Positions 24,670 through 33,036 of a stretch of DNA of 33,815 nt are shown here, one piece after another (the first letter of the stretch is position 1; each line of letters opens with the position of its first letter). Under the pieces are notes generated by a model that worked only from the letters and a program-made list of their open reading frames with translations, made no database searches and was not told where the DNA came from. Location: contig SHLQ01000011.1 of NCBI GenBank assembly GCA_004282895.1, forward strand, positions 1 to 33,815, given 5' to 3'. A program made the position numbers and the translations under genes. This stretch comes from Acidimicrobiales bacterium (GTDB taxonomy: Bacteria > Actinomycetota > Acidimicrobiia > Acidimicrobiales > SHLQ01).

Positions 24670-25574
24670 GATCCACCTGGTCGGGCAGCAAGGGCGCCAA
24701 TCGACAGCCGAATGGTTGGTTCCGGCGGTTCGGGCGCATCGGGGTCGAAGAACGGCTTCGTTCCACGACCCGATACGCGGTGGCCTTTCCGTTCGTCCGG
24801 CCAGTAGTCCCAAATTGCGAAGTGTTGCAGGCGACGGTTGTCCCAGAGCGCCACATCATTCTGTTGCCAGGTGAATCGAATCTGAAACTCTGGTCTTTCC
24901 ACATGATTGAAGAGCCAGTTCAGCAACTCGTCGCTCTGGTCCGGCTCCATTCCGACGATGGCGGTCGTGAAAGAGCGATTCACGTAGATGCTCGGCCGGC
25001 CTGTATCGGGGTGGGTGCGGACCACCGGGTGTTCGGCGGCGGGATAGATGGCATCGGTGTCGTCCACGCCTCGGTCGGCGTAGCGACCTCGATACACGTG
25101 CTCGGACTCGTGCCGCGCCGTCAGTGACTTCAGCTGGGACCGCCACTCGGGCGGCAGCGCCCGGTAGGCGGCTTCCATGTCGGCGAAAAGGGTGTCCCCG
25201 CCGCCACCTTGAGGTAGCTGATGGATCTGCAGCATCGTCGCGAGCGGCGGCTCCTCATCGCAGGACACATCCGTGTGCCAGCCGTTGCCATTCGCGACGG
25301 GCGAGTCGCGATGGGCGTGAATGACGAACACCGCCGAGTCGGCATCATCCATCGGAGCTGCGGGATGCTGGTGCAGCGGCCCCAACCGGCGAGCCAAACC
25401 AACCTGGGCATCGGCCGACAGGAGGCTCTGCCCGCGAAAGAAGAGCACTCCATGAGCGTGGAACGCTTCCTCAAGGGCTTCGAACGTGGCGTCGTCGATT
25501 CCAACCGCGAGGTCCATGCCAGTGATCTCGGCGCCAAACACCGGTGACACGGGTTGAGCTTCGAAGTTAACCAT
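24666..25574 (-). CDS. TauD/TfdA-family 2-oxoglutarate dioxygenase
   Basis: A 302-residue protein from ATG 25574. The family opening (PVFGAEITGMDLA), GVLFFRGQ (42-49), GWHTDVSCDEEPP (His100, Asp102) and the C-terminal WDNRRLQHFAIWDY segment (His251) are all present. Arg262 and Arg266, in PDERKGHRVSG, align with the TauD arginines that hold 2-oxoglutarate and the substrate's acidic group. The active site is therefore complete, and an acidic substrate (sulfonate or carboxylate) is likely. TauD enzymes hydroxylate next to the sulfonate; others cleave aryloxy acids or hydroxylate betaines. It overlaps the IPNS-like gene by ATGA and lies 34 bases after the SDR/DUF2867 gene, probably one transcript. 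Confidence 0.92.
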   Translation of the reverse strand: MVNFEAQPVSPVFGAEITGMDLAVGIDDATFEALEEAFHAHGVLFFRGQSLLSADAQVGLARRLGPLHQHPAAPMDDADSAVFVIHAHRDSPVANGNGWHTDVSCDEEPPLATMLQIHQLPQGGGGDTLFADMEAAYRALPPEWRSQLKSLTARHESEHVYRGRYADRGVDDTDAIYPAAEHPVVRTHPDTGRPSIYVNRSFTTAIVGMEPDQSDELLNWLFNHVERPEFQIRFTWQQNDVALWDNRRLQHFAIWDYWPDERKGHRVSGRGTKPFFDPDAPEPPEPTIRLSIGALAARPGGS

Positions 25575-25608
25575 GAGGTGACGATACTGCCCGCGCGAAT
25601 TCAGCGGT

Positions 25609-27057
25609 TCACTGGCTACCGGCGACAAGCCGTTCGGCAAGTCTTCTCCAGATCACCTTGTGGATCGGAAGGAGAACCCACCAGTACGCGCGACCGGCCA
25701 CGCCTCTCGGGTGGAATCGAGCGAGCTGTCGCAACTCGGTGGACCCGTCGTTGGTCTCGACAATCCTCCACTCGAGCCATGCTTCGCCCGGCACCTTCAT
25801 CTCCGCCCGAAGACGCAGGAGGTGTGGCTGTTCAAGTGCCTCCACGCGAAAGAAGTCGAGTGCGTCACCGACGCGAAGGTTGTCCGGGTGTCGACGCCCG
25901 CGGCGCATGCCCACGCCACCGATCAACTTGTCGAGCAGTCCGCGCAGTGCCCAGAGTTGATTTGCGACAAACCAGCCCCGGTCTCCGCCGATTCCGGCGA
26001 CGACCGCAAACACCTCCTCTACCGACGCGTTCGTAGTGGACACCTGTTGGATGTTCTGAAACATCGTGCCACCGGCCCAGTCAGGATCCTGCGGCATCGG
26101 TGACGCGGGTGCATCGGAGCTGTCCATCCAGCTCGTCTTGATTTCGAGATCGTCGACCACCGCCAAGGCTCGCTCGATCGCGCCGTCGAGGGTGTACGGA
26201 TCATGATCGATCAGGCGACGAATGTCGCGCTCCGGATGAACAACGACGTCGTTTATGAGACTGTCGACCAATGGTCGCGCGAGTCCGTATGGCAGGGGCG
26301 TTACGAGGTTGACCCAGTGTGAGGAGAGACGCGGTGTGAGCAGGGGAACCGGGATGATGAGGCGTCGGCGCAACCCGGCGCGATCGGCGTATCGATCCAT
26401 CATGTCCCGATAGGTGAGGATGTCTGGGCCGCCCACTTCGAGGATCTCGCCCGTGGTTCTCGCGTCATCCAATACGGCCACGAGGTAGTACAGAACATCA
26501 GCGATGGCGATTGGCTGACACTTCGTCCTGGTCACCCAGCGCGGACACGTCATTGCCGGCAGCACCTCAACCAGGTGGCGGAGCATTTCGAACGATGCGC
26601 TCCCCGAGCCGATGATGACGGCCGCTCGTAGTTCGGTTACGGGCACCGTCCCGGCGGCGAGGACATGCCCGACCTCATGGCGACTGGCCAGGTGATCCGA
26701 TAGATGGCCGGGGTCATCTTCGCCGAGGCCGCCCAGGTAGACGATCCTCTCCACGCCCGTGCGTTCTGCTGCACGACGGGTGTTCTCGGCGCCTAGCCGG
26801 TCGGTCTGTTCGAAGTCGCCGGAATGGCCCATCGCATGAACGAGGTAATACACCACCTCGATGTCGAGAAGCGCGTGGTTCAATGATTCCTCGTCCAAGA
26901 CGTCGGCCGCAGCGACGTCTACTTCGGAGCGCCAGTCAACGCCGTCCAGCCGGTCAGGGTTGCGGGCGAGGCAACGAACCTCATGGCCTGCGGCCAGCAG
27001 GCGTGGGACGAGGCGACCTCCTACGTAGCCGGTAGCTCCAATGACGGCGACTCTCAT
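25609..27057 (-). CDS. NAD(P)-binding SDR protein with C-terminal DUF2867 domain (YbjT-like)
   Basis: A 482-residue protein from ATG 27057, which overlaps the SRPBCC stop as ATGA. An atypical/extended SDR domain has VIGATGYVGGRL at 5-16, CLARNPDRL, YYLVHAMG and YLGGLGE, typical of NmrA-like YbjT proteins. The last 150 residues (FAVVAGIGGDRGWFVANQLWALRG, GDALDFFRVE, ARFHPRGVAGRAYWW) form a DUF2867 domain related to the SRPBCC helix-grip fold. Function is unproven; such proteins bind NAD(P)H and may sense redox state or reduce a lipophilic substrate. A DUF2867 tail next to two SRPBCC genes suggests handling of a hydrophobic ligand. Confidence 0.88.
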   Translation of the reverse strand: MRVAVIGATGYVGGRLVPRLLAAGHEVRCLARNPDRLDGVDWRSEVDVAAADVLDEESLNHALLDIEVVYYLVHAMGHSGDFEQTDRLGAENTRRAAERTGVERIVYLGGLGEDDPGHLSDHLASRHEVGHVLAAGTVPVTELRAAVIIGSGSASFEMLRHLVEVLPAMTCPRWVTRTKCQPIAIADVLYYLVAVLDDARTTGEILEVGGPDILTYRDMMDRYADRAGLRRRLIIPVPLLTPRLSSHWVNLVTPLPYGLARPLVDSLINDVVVHPERDIRRLIDHDPYTLDGAIERALAVVDDLEIKTSWMDSSDAPASPMPQDPDWAGGTMFQNIQQVSTTNASVEEVFAVVAGIGGDRGWFVANQLWALRGLLDKLIGGVGMRRGRRHPDNLRVGDALDFFRVEALEQPHLLRLRAEMKVPGEAWLEWRIVETNDGSTELRQLARFHPRGVAGRAYWWVLLPIHKVIWRRLAERLVAGSQ

Positions 27058-27437
27058 GCCGCGACCTCGGCGAGTCGCTGCAAACGGGTCAGCGCCACGC
27101 GACATACCGTCAGGTACGGGGTTGCCGCGATCGGAACGCCGAAGCCGGCTCGGCAAGACTCGGCATCAAGGGGCTGCACGGTGTGGTTGGTAGCCGTAAC
27201 GCCAGCTACCTTCCATGACCATTGAGACCCGGGTTCAAACTCCGTGATTTCGAAGGAAAGCTCGGGGCCGAACACCGTCTTGATCGTACCGGTGGCCCCA
27301 GTGGTTAGGTGGCCGCCATCGACCGTCGCCGACCGCACTGATGGGCCCCACGTGGGCCAGGCGTTCGTGTCCGTCAGCAGGTCCCACACGTGGTCTGCGG
27401 GTGCATTGATGTTCCGATGGATCCAGTTCAACTTCAC
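27054..27437 (-). CDS. SRPBCC (polyketide cyclase/START-like) family protein
   Basis: A 127-residue protein if started at the GTG at 27437, chosen because GGAAG lies 9 bases upstream. A TTG at 27446 also fits the frame but sits against that purine run. NINAPADHVWDLLTDTNAWPTWGPSV is the helix-grip family opening, and ITEFEPGSQWSWKVAGV a typical central strand pair. SRPBCC proteins bind hydrophobic ligands in a deep cavity and may be cyclases, hydrolases or carriers. It is the first gene of the SRPBCC - SDR/DUF2867 - TauD - IPNS unit and is divergent from a second SRPBCC gene. Confidence 0.82.
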   Translation of the reverse strand: MKLNWIHRNINAPADHVWDLLTDTNAWPTWGPSVRSATVDGGHLTTGATGTIKTVFGPELSFEITEFEPGSQWSWKVAGVTATNHTVQPLDAESCRAGFGVPIAATPYLTVCRVALTRLQRLAEVAA

Positions 27438-27567
27438 CGCGGCCAACTTCCGGTGTGCGATTTATCAGTCTCGCGCATCGCATAAGAACACGTCTGCTGA
27501 ATTGTGACCCGATTTGATGCGGCCCGTTGCGTCCAAACCGCCGCCTGCGGACGAAGTAGATAGTGAT
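27438..27567. other. Divergent intergenic region between two SRPBCC genes
   Basis: This 130-base gap is the longest non-coding stretch in the window and must carry promoters for both transcription units. TGATAAAT on the minus strand (around 27460-27467) could be part of a -10. I see no clear palindrome or riboswitch-like structure. Confidence 0.45.
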
Positions 27568-28020
27568 ATGGCTCATTACGCAGTTACCGTCAGCACACCC
27601 CTGTCCGTCTCCGATGCGTTCGACTACATCGCAGACCTCTCGAACTTCGCCGAATGGGATCCTGGGGTTCGAGAAGTGTCACAGGTCGAAGGGGATGGGA
27701 CCGGGCTCGGATCTGCCTACGACGTCACCGTCGAGGGGATCGCTGGCCCGCTGACGTTGACGTATGTGGTCACCGATTTCACCTCACCCGACGTAATCGT
27801 GGCCGAGGCACGTAGCACCTTTCTCACATCGCTCGACACGATCACCGTTCGTGCGGATGGCGACGGTTCGACCGTGACCTATGACGCCATTCTCACGTTG
27901 AACGGCCCATTGGGGCTGGCCGACGCGTTCTTGGCCCCAGCTTTCAAAAAGATTGGGGACAAAGCGGCTGCCGGACTTGAGAAGGTTCTCGATGGCCGGA
28001 TCGTTGAGACAGTCTCATGA
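27568..28020 (+). CDS. SRPBCC family protein
   Basis: A 150-residue protein from ATG 27568; an in-frame extension to 27514 lacks family character. VSTPLSVSDAFDYIADLSNFAEWDPGV is the standard SRPBCC/polyketide-cyclase-2 opening. Alternating strands follow, and a long C-terminal helix (APAFKKIGDKAAAGLEKVL) closes the ligand cavity. No catalytic residues can be assigned. The stop overlaps the SDR start as ATGA, so it is translationally coupled to an oxidoreductase that may act on a ligand it holds. A parallel SRPBCC-SDR pair is transcribed in the opposite direction from the same intergenic region. Confidence 0.88.
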   Translation: MAHYAVTVSTPLSVSDAFDYIADLSNFAEWDPGVREVSQVEGDGTGLGSAYDVTVEGIAGPLTLTYVVTDFTSPDVIVAEARSTFLTSLDTITVRADGDGSTVTYDAILTLNGPLGLADAFLAPAFKKIGDKAAAGLEKVLDGRIVETVS

Positions 28021-28994
28021 GGGTCTCGAGTGTGGTCGACGCAGTCATCGAAGCCCCTGTGGTGTCAAGCTTCAGCCGGATCGGCTTCGATGTACGAAAA
28101 CGCCTTGACGATTGGACAGCCCTCGACACCTACGATCTGACGGATCACGTCGCCGTTGTTACCGGCGCCACTTCAGGCCTTGGACGCGCCGCAGCCGAAC
28201 AACTCGCACGGTGCGGCGCGACCCTGGTTCTCGTCGGCAGAGGAGCTGAGCGCAACCAGTCCGTCGTCGAGGAGATGATCGAGGCCACCGGGAACCCATC
28301 GATCAGTTCGGTTGCAGCCGATATGGGCGATTATGAGCAGGTTCGGCATCTTGCGTCGATCGTGCTGGCGGATCACGACCGCCTTGACGTGCTCATTCAC
28401 AATGCCGGCGCGCTTGCGAACGACCGACAAGACGCACCCGATGGAACGGAAGCAACGGTGGCAAGCCAGGTTGTCGGCCCGTTCCTCCTCACCAGCTTGC
28501 TTCTCGAGCGCCTCGGCGCGACGGATTCGTCGCGGGTCATCACGATGTCCTCGGGGGGTATGTACACCGCAGGCCTTACGGTCTCGAAACTGCAGATGCC
28601 AGCTGAGTCGTACAAGGGCGCCGAGCAGTACGCCCGCGCCAAACGCGCACAAGTGGTCCTCAACGAGATGTGGGCGGAACGTTTCGGGTACCTCGGCATC
28701 TTCTTTCACGCCATGCACCCAGGCTGGGCCGACACCCCCGGTGTCGATGCGTCCTTGCCGCTCTTCTCAAAGATCATGGGACCGTTGCTCCGGACACCCG
28801 AACAGGGAGCGGACACTCTCGTGTGGTTGGCTGCCGATGACGCTCCGCTCGCCGTGAATGGCAAGTTCTGGCTTGATCGGCGCCAGCGAAGCACCCACAA
28901 AATTCCGTCGACAAGATCCAGTGACACGTCGGAACGGCGAGAGAAGCTCTGGTCGTGGGTCGTCGAGACCGCCGGCTACGAGCCCACCGTGTAG
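28017..28994 (+). CDS. Classical SDR oxidoreductase (DHRS12-like)
   Basis: A 325-residue NAD(P)-dependent dehydrogenase. About 40 residues precede the Rossmann fold. TGATSGLG is at 49-56, HNAG at 128-131, the catalytic serine region MSSGG at 177-181, and Tyr205-Lys209 in YARAK. The preceding helix, the HPGWADTPGV block and the C-terminal LVWLAA segment resemble eukaryotic DHRS12 and mycobacterial homologs. The extended N terminus may be a membrane-associating helix, but it is not strongly hydrophobic. The ATGA overlap with the SRPBCC gene implies coupled translation. The substrate is unknown, probably a lipophilic alcohol or ketone. Confidence 0.9.
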   Translation: MRVSSVVDAVIEAPVVSSFSRIGFDVRKRLDDWTALDTYDLTDHVAVVTGATSGLGRAAAEQLARCGATLVLVGRGAERNQSVVEEMIEATGNPSISSVAADMGDYEQVRHLASIVLADHDRLDVLIHNAGALANDRQDAPDGTEATVASQVVGPFLLTSLLLERLGATDSSRVITMSSGGMYTAGLTVSKLQMPAESYKGAEQYARAKRAQVVLNEMWAERFGYLGIFFHAMHPGWADTPGVDASLPLFSKIMGPLLRTPEQGADTLVWLAADDAPLAVNGKFWLDRRQRSTHKIPSTRSSDTSERREKLWSWVVETAGYEPTV

Positions 28995-29009
28995 CAGGGA
29001 GCCGTGACG

Positions 29010-29771
29010 ATGACGGGTGGCCTGCTGACTCAGATCACGCCAGACCCGCCGGGACTGGCCAAGCGGGTGGTGATGACGCAGCAGTGGACGGAATTGGCCT
29101 ACTTACACTGGTCGTATGACCCTGCGGAAGTGCAGCGTTTGCTTCCAGACGGCATCACGGTCGATACGTTCGAGGGTCGGGCGTGGGTGGGGCTCATTCC
29201 CTTCGAGATGCGCGACGTACGCCTGCGGCCAGCACCGGTCCTCCCGTGGGTTGGCAACTTCATCGAGATCAACGTTCGGACGTACGTCACTGACCGGTTC
29301 GGCCGACGAGCAGTGTGGTTCTTCTCGCTTGATGTGCCTCGCTCGCTGGTCGTTGGCGTGGCGAGAACGGCATTCGCGCTCCCGTACTGCTGGGCCAAGG
29401 CAGGTCACGAGCGCACCGACGATCGGCATCACTATTGGATGACGAGGCGCTGGCCAACGGCTTCACCCGCGCGGGCGGACATGCGGTTCCGAGTCGGAGA
29501 CCGGATAGCAGACGCCGATGTCAGCGATCTTGATCACTTCCTCAGCGCCCGCTGGGCGTTGCTGACCACCCGTGGCTCGCGGGTGGAATACGGACGAGTT
29601 GAGCATCCCCGATGGCCATTGCATCACGTACATGACGTCGAGATAACGGAAGATGCGTTGGTAGCCGCCGGGCTTCCATCGCCCGAAGGAAAGCCGCACG
29701 CGCTCTACTCACCGGGCGTGGACGTGCGTCTGGCCTGGCTCGACAAGATCACAAACGAGGAGACCCCATGA
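29010..29771 (+). CDS. DUF2071 (YqjF-like) protein
   Basis: A 253-residue protein. ATG 29010 is preferred because AGGGAG (28996-29001) lies 8 bases upstream; a GTG at 29004 is too close to it. The segments LAYLHWSYDPAEVQRLLPDGITVDTFEGRAWVG, IPFEMRDVRLR and NFIEINVRTYV are the DUF2071/YqjF signature. FFSLDVPRSLVVGVAR follows, and a HHVHDVEI segment lies nearer the C terminus. The family has an acetoacetate-decarboxylase-like fold, but no activity is established. It lies 15 bases after the SDR gene and overlaps the next SDR by ATGA, so it belongs to the same operon. Confidence 0.9.
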   Translation: MTGGLLTQITPDPPGLAKRVVMTQQWTELAYLHWSYDPAEVQRLLPDGITVDTFEGRAWVGLIPFEMRDVRLRPAPVLPWVGNFIEINVRTYVTDRFGRRAVWFFSLDVPRSLVVGVARTAFALPYCWAKAGHERTDDRHHYWMTRRWPTASPARADMRFRVGDRIADADVSDLDHFLSARWALLTTRGSRVEYGRVEHPRWPLHHVHDVEITEDALVAAGLPSPEGKPHALYSPGVDVRLAWLDKITNEETP

Positions 29772-30472
29772 CCGCCCCTTCTGCTTCATCCGACGTGGCT
29801 TCTTCGCCTTCCGTGCTCATTGCAGGCGCAACGGGCGGTTTGGGCTCGGCCATCGCCAAGAACCTCGCGGCACGTGGTGCGACCCTGACGCTTGTGTCGA
29901 GAGATGCCGATCGGCTGGCAGGTCTCGACGTGCCTGGCCACCGAATCCCACTGGACCTGCGCGATCCCGATGCGTGTCGGGAGGCGGTTCGGATCGCTCA
30001 TGAACGCGGCGGCGGCTTGGATGTCGTGGTGAATGCCGTGGGGGTCGTGGCGTTCGGGCCGGTGGAAGATCTGTCCGTCGACGTCGTCGAGGAGCTCTTC
30101 ATCACGAACACGTTCCTCCCGATCTTCCTTGCCCAGGCAGCCCTAGGCGCGCTGGCCGCAGGTGGGGTGCTCGTGAACATCTCGGGAGTCATCGCGGAAC
30201 AGAACCTCCCAGGAATGGCTGCCTACGGCGCGTCGAAGGCGGCGACGCGTTCCTTTGACGAAGCCCTTGCGAGGGAGGCCCGCCGCAAGAAGATTCGGGT
30301 CATCGATGCCCGTCCACCGCACACGGAGACAGGTTTGGCCACCCGTCCGGTCGCGGGCACCGCGCCCCGGATGCCCGTGGGGCTCGCCCCGGACGATGTT
30401 GCAGCCACGATCTGTGATGCGATCATGTCCGACGTTTCGGATCTTCCCAGCTCTGCGTTCGCATCCTCGTGA
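29768..30472 (+). CDS. Short-chain dehydrogenase/reductase
   Basis: A 234-residue classical SDR. A serine-rich lead is followed by GATGGLG at 20-26, NAVG at 89-92 (NNAG position), ISGV with Ser139, and Tyr153-Lys157 in YGASK. After the active site comes an R-x-I-D-A-R-P-P-H-T-E-T-G segment, in which P-P-H-T-E-T replaces the common P-G-x-x-x-T. It ends soon after, so it is slightly shorter than most relatives. It overlaps DUF2071 upstream (ATGA) and the membrane protein downstream (GTGA). Together with the SDR at 28017 this gives two oxidoreductases in one operon, consistent with a multi-step conversion. Confidence 0.9.
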   Translation: MTAPSASSDVASSPSVLIAGATGGLGSAIAKNLAARGATLTLVSRDADRLAGLDVPGHRIPLDLRDPDACREAVRIAHERGGGLDVVVNAVGVVAFGPVEDLSVDVVEELFITNTFLPIFLAQAALGALAAGGVLVNISGVIAEQNLPGMAAYGASKAATRSFDEALAREARRKKIRVIDARPPHTETGLATRPVAGTAPRMPVGLAPDDVAATICDAIMSDVSDLPSSAFASS

Positions 30473-30891
30473 CCGTTCTGATCATCAGCACGGTTGCGGC
30501 CTGGGGGATGGTCGGCGTCATCTGGACAATGCAGCTTGTGCACTACCCAATGCTTGCAGCCATCTCGGAACTACTGCCGGGAACCGCAGCCCAACGCCAT
30601 CAGCGCAACGTGACTTGGGTGGTTGGTCCGCTCATGGCTGCGGAGGGAGTCACATCGTTGATACTCCTGTTTGATCGCCCGGACACCATGTCGGCACTCG
30701 CCGCCTGGACCGCAGCGATCCTGCTCGGTGTGGCCCTCCTGTCGACTGTGCTGCTCCAAGTCCCCTTGCATGGGCGCTTGGCCGAGGGGCATGACGCAGA
30801 TGCCGCGAGGAAGCTGATCACAACGAACTGGATTCGTACGGTGGCCTGGACCGCCCGGGGACTGGTGCTGGCGTTCGCCCTCGGCCTCTGA
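30469..30891 (+). CDS. Four-helix membrane protein of unknown function
   Basis: A 140-residue hydrophobic protein from a GTG that overlaps the SDR stop (GTGA). Helices lie at about 3-30, 48-67, 74-97 and 120-139. Polar residues placed in or near helices include MQLVHYPML, VVGPLMAAEG, QVPLHGRL and NWIRTVAWTARG. This pattern recurs in a small hypothetical family that I recall but cannot name. The histidines and arginines inside membrane segments could bind a quinone or metal, which would suit an oxidoreductase operon; this is conjecture. It is the last gene of the unit. Confidence 0.75.
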   Translation: MTVLIISTVAAWGMVGVIWTMQLVHYPMLAAISELLPGTAAQRHQRNVTWVVGPLMAAEGVTSLILLFDRPDTMSALAAWTAAILLGVALLSTVLLQVPLHGRLAEGHDADAARKLITTNWIRTVAWTARGLVLAFALGL

Positions 30892-30925
30892 CCATGCTCC
30901 CGCTCAGCCGTGACACGATGGGGGA

Positions 30926-31783
30926 ATGAACGCCAATCCGCTACGTCCGGTCGAATCCACTGACGTCGAGACCTTTGACCGCGACGGCGTCGTGTTCCTG
31001 CCCGGGATGTTCGACCGCGAGTGGATTGAGCTTCTTCGAGCGGGACTCGAGACGAACCGAGCCCACCCGACGACGCGGTCTCGTATCTGGGACCGTGACG
31101 CCGAAGGTCGCACCATGTTCTACGACAGTCAGGCCTGGCAAGGAGTCGATGAGTATCGCGAGTTCGTCTTTGAGTCTCCGGCAGCCAAGATCGCCGCAGA
31201 TCTGATGCGAGCAACGACCGTCAACTTCTTCTTCGATGCTGTTTTCGTTCGCTCGCCCGGAACCCAGTTCTCCACACCATGGCATCAGGACGAGCCCTAT
31301 TGGTCGGTCGATGGCTTCAACACCTGCAGCATCTGGATGCCGCTGGTGCCGGTAGCTGCGAAGAACGCGCTTTCGTTTGTGCCGCGCTCGCATCGGTCCG
31401 CCACCGTCTTTGATCAGTACAACTTCGGCGATCTCAATCCGGACGGGCAATCGGCGGTGGACATGGTTGACTTCGGCGCGATCGCGGAGGACGAGTTCCC
31501 CGACATCGACGCCGACCCGGAGCGGTGGGGAGTCGTGAACTGGGACATGGAACCGGGCGACTGCATCGCGTTCAACAGCCGGATGATGCACGGCGGATCA
31601 GGCCAGCTGCCGGACGACGTCGGGCTGGAAGTGTTCACCACGAAGTGGCTCGGCGACGACGTATCGGTCATCTTTCGCGAATGCGGCATGGATCCTGACC
31701 ACACCGAGGTCATGAAAGCGGCCGGGCTCAAGCCTGGTGATCGGCCCGAGGGTGAGCTCTATCCGCGAATTCTGACCAGATAG
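30926..31783 (+). CDS. Phytanoyl-CoA dioxygenase (PhyH) family oxygenase
   Basis: A 285-residue protein from ATG 30926. The PhyH features are the DRDGVVFLPGMFDREWI opening, NFFFDAVFVRSPGTQFSTPWHQDEPYW (His120, Asp122), SIWMPLVPV, LSFVPRSHR and SRMMHGGSG (distal His222). The iron triad is complete. After His222 the segment up to TTKWLGDD has no arginine where PhyH enzymes usually bind 2-oxoglutarate; Glu235 and Lys240 occupy that region. Family members hydroxylate diverse small molecules. It follows the membrane-protein gene by 34 bases and may be part of that operon, or start from its own promoter. It converges on the aminotransferase with a 13-base gap. Confidence 0.87.
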   Translation: MNANPLRPVESTDVETFDRDGVVFLPGMFDREWIELLRAGLETNRAHPTTRSRIWDRDAEGRTMFYDSQAWQGVDEYREFVFESPAAKIAADLMRATTVNFFFDAVFVRSPGTQFSTPWHQDEPYWSVDGFNTCSIWMPLVPVAAKNALSFVPRSHRSATVFDQYNFGDLNPDGQSAVDMVDFGAIAEDEFPDIDADPERWGVVNWDMEPGDCIAFNSRMMHGGSGQLPDDVGLEVFTTKWLGDDVSVIFRECGMDPDHTEVMKAAGLKPGDRPEGELYPRILTR

Positions 31784-31796
31784 CTGATCCGACCCC

Positions 31797-32954
31797 TCAG
31801 ACGATCGTCTCCAGGTGTCGCTCAAGCGCCGCGACACTCTGCGGTACGTCCCGTCGACCGATGCCGATACGGAACCGGTCCTCGGGGATTGCGCCAAGCT
31901 CGGATTCGTACACCGTGTATGGCAACAGGAACACGCCGCTTTCCTCGACGGCACGGCGGCAGAACTCGGCCGGACCCTCGGGCCCGAGATACCTCGGGAA
32001 GGTCACACAGCCGCCCACGGGAGTCTCGTACTCGAAGAGGTCGGGGTGTCGTTGCGCGAACTCGGTCACGATCTGGTCGTTGGCGGCAACGATCGCCCGA
32101 TTGCGGTCGAGGATCACGTCGCCGTGGTTCAGCGCCACTGTTGCCAGAAGCTCGCTGGGAGCGGAGTTGCAGATGCTCGTGTAGTGCTTGGCCTTCTCCA
32201 GTCGACCCAGGGCACCAACATCCTGGGAGGCGACCCATCCAACCCGAAGGCCGGGGAGTCCATAGGCCTTCGAGGTGACGGAGATGGACAACGCGCTCGG
32301 GTTGATGTCGGCGGCAGCGGCGATGGTGTCGTCCGGGTTTGTTTCCACTCCGCGGTAGACCTCATCGCTTACCACTCGAATGCCCCGTTCGTGACAGAGC
32401 GCATTGAATGCGGACCACGTTTCATGGTCCGGAACGAAACCGGTCGGATTGTTGGGAAAGTTGACCGACACGAGTGATGTTTCGGCTCGAAGGAGTGACT
32501 CGAATCGCTCGAGGTCGAGCTCCCACCGCAGGTCGGCTCCGGTTCCGGACCACAGCGGAAGGCCGCTCACCGCCACACCGGTTGCCAGCGGTATTGATTC
32601 AATCGACTGATAGTTGGGGACGTTCACGATGACGTGTTCGCCCGGTTCGACGAACAGCTGCATGGCCCAGAAGAGCGCCTCACCTGCACCGGCGAATCCG
32701 AGCACGTTCGAGGAGGTGAGGGACTCGTAGGAGCCAGCGATGGCAGCTCGCAACGGCTCTGTCCCCCAGGTTGGGGTGTATCCGAGGTGCAGGTTCTCGT
32801 ACGCCTGGAGGTCCTCATCCGTACCGAGTGCCAACAGCTCCGCGACTGTCATCGATTCGGCGTCTGAGGCCGTTAGGTGATGTCGGGCCGTGAACTCCCA
32901 CGTACTGAAGTACGTCTCCAGCTTGAACTCGGGTAATACAAGACGGCCGTTCAT
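31797..32954 (-). CDS. Class I/II PLP-dependent aminotransferase
   Basis: A 385-residue fold-type I enzyme from ATG 32954; a longer in-frame start would extend toward the divergent gene. It has NFPNNPTG at 165-172, SDEVYRG at 196-202 and Lys229 in SVTSKAYGLPGLRVGW, the PLP Schiff-base lysine with its phosphate-binding partner. A C-terminal RIGIGRR supplies the carboxylate-binding arginine. The SKAYGLPGLR form and short N-terminal arm resemble actinobacterial amino-acid aminotransferases such as capreomycidine-synthase relatives, but this is not specific. It is divergent from the PatB-like gene across 82 bases. Confidence 0.9.
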   Translation of the reverse strand: MNGRLVLPEFKLETYFSTWEFTARHHLTASDAESMTVAELLALGTDEDLQAYENLHLGYTPTWGTEPLRAAIAGSYESLTSSNVLGFAGAGEALFWAMQLFVEPGEHVIVNVPNYQSIESIPLATGVAVSGLPLWSGTGADLRWELDLERFESLLRAETSLVSVNFPNNPTGFVPDHETWSAFNALCHERGIRVVSDEVYRGVETNPDDTIAAAADINPSALSISVTSKAYGLPGLRVGWVASQDVGALGRLEKAKHYTSICNSAPSELLATVALNHGDVILDRNRAIVAANDQIVTEFAQRHPDLFEYETPVGGCVTFPRYLGPEGPAEFCRRAVEESGVFLLPYTVYESELGAIPEDRFRIGIGRRDVPQSVAALERHLETIV

Positions 32955-33001
32955 CGATCCATCATGACGCGGATCAATAGGGACCACCGCTCTGCTCCAC
33001 C

Positions 33002-33007
33002 TACAAT
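33002..33007 (+). promoter_or_regulatory. Candidate -10 hexamer for the second PatB-like gene
   Basis: TACAAT lies 29 bases upstream of the GTG at 33037, with a weak -35 (GGGACC, 32980-32985) at a 16-base spacing. The predicted +1 near 33014 leaves a leader carrying the AGGAGG site. Confidence 0.4.
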
Positions 33008-33025
33008 CGGGCAAACCCCGCGTCC

Positions 33026-33031
33026 AGGAGG
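33026..33031 (+). promoter_or_regulatory. Consensus Shine-Dalgarno fixing the GTG start at 33037
   Basis: AGGAGG followed by ACTAC and then GTG gives ideal 5-base spacing. No ATG in the correct frame fits as well. Confidence 0.7.
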
Positions 33032-33036
33032 ACTAC

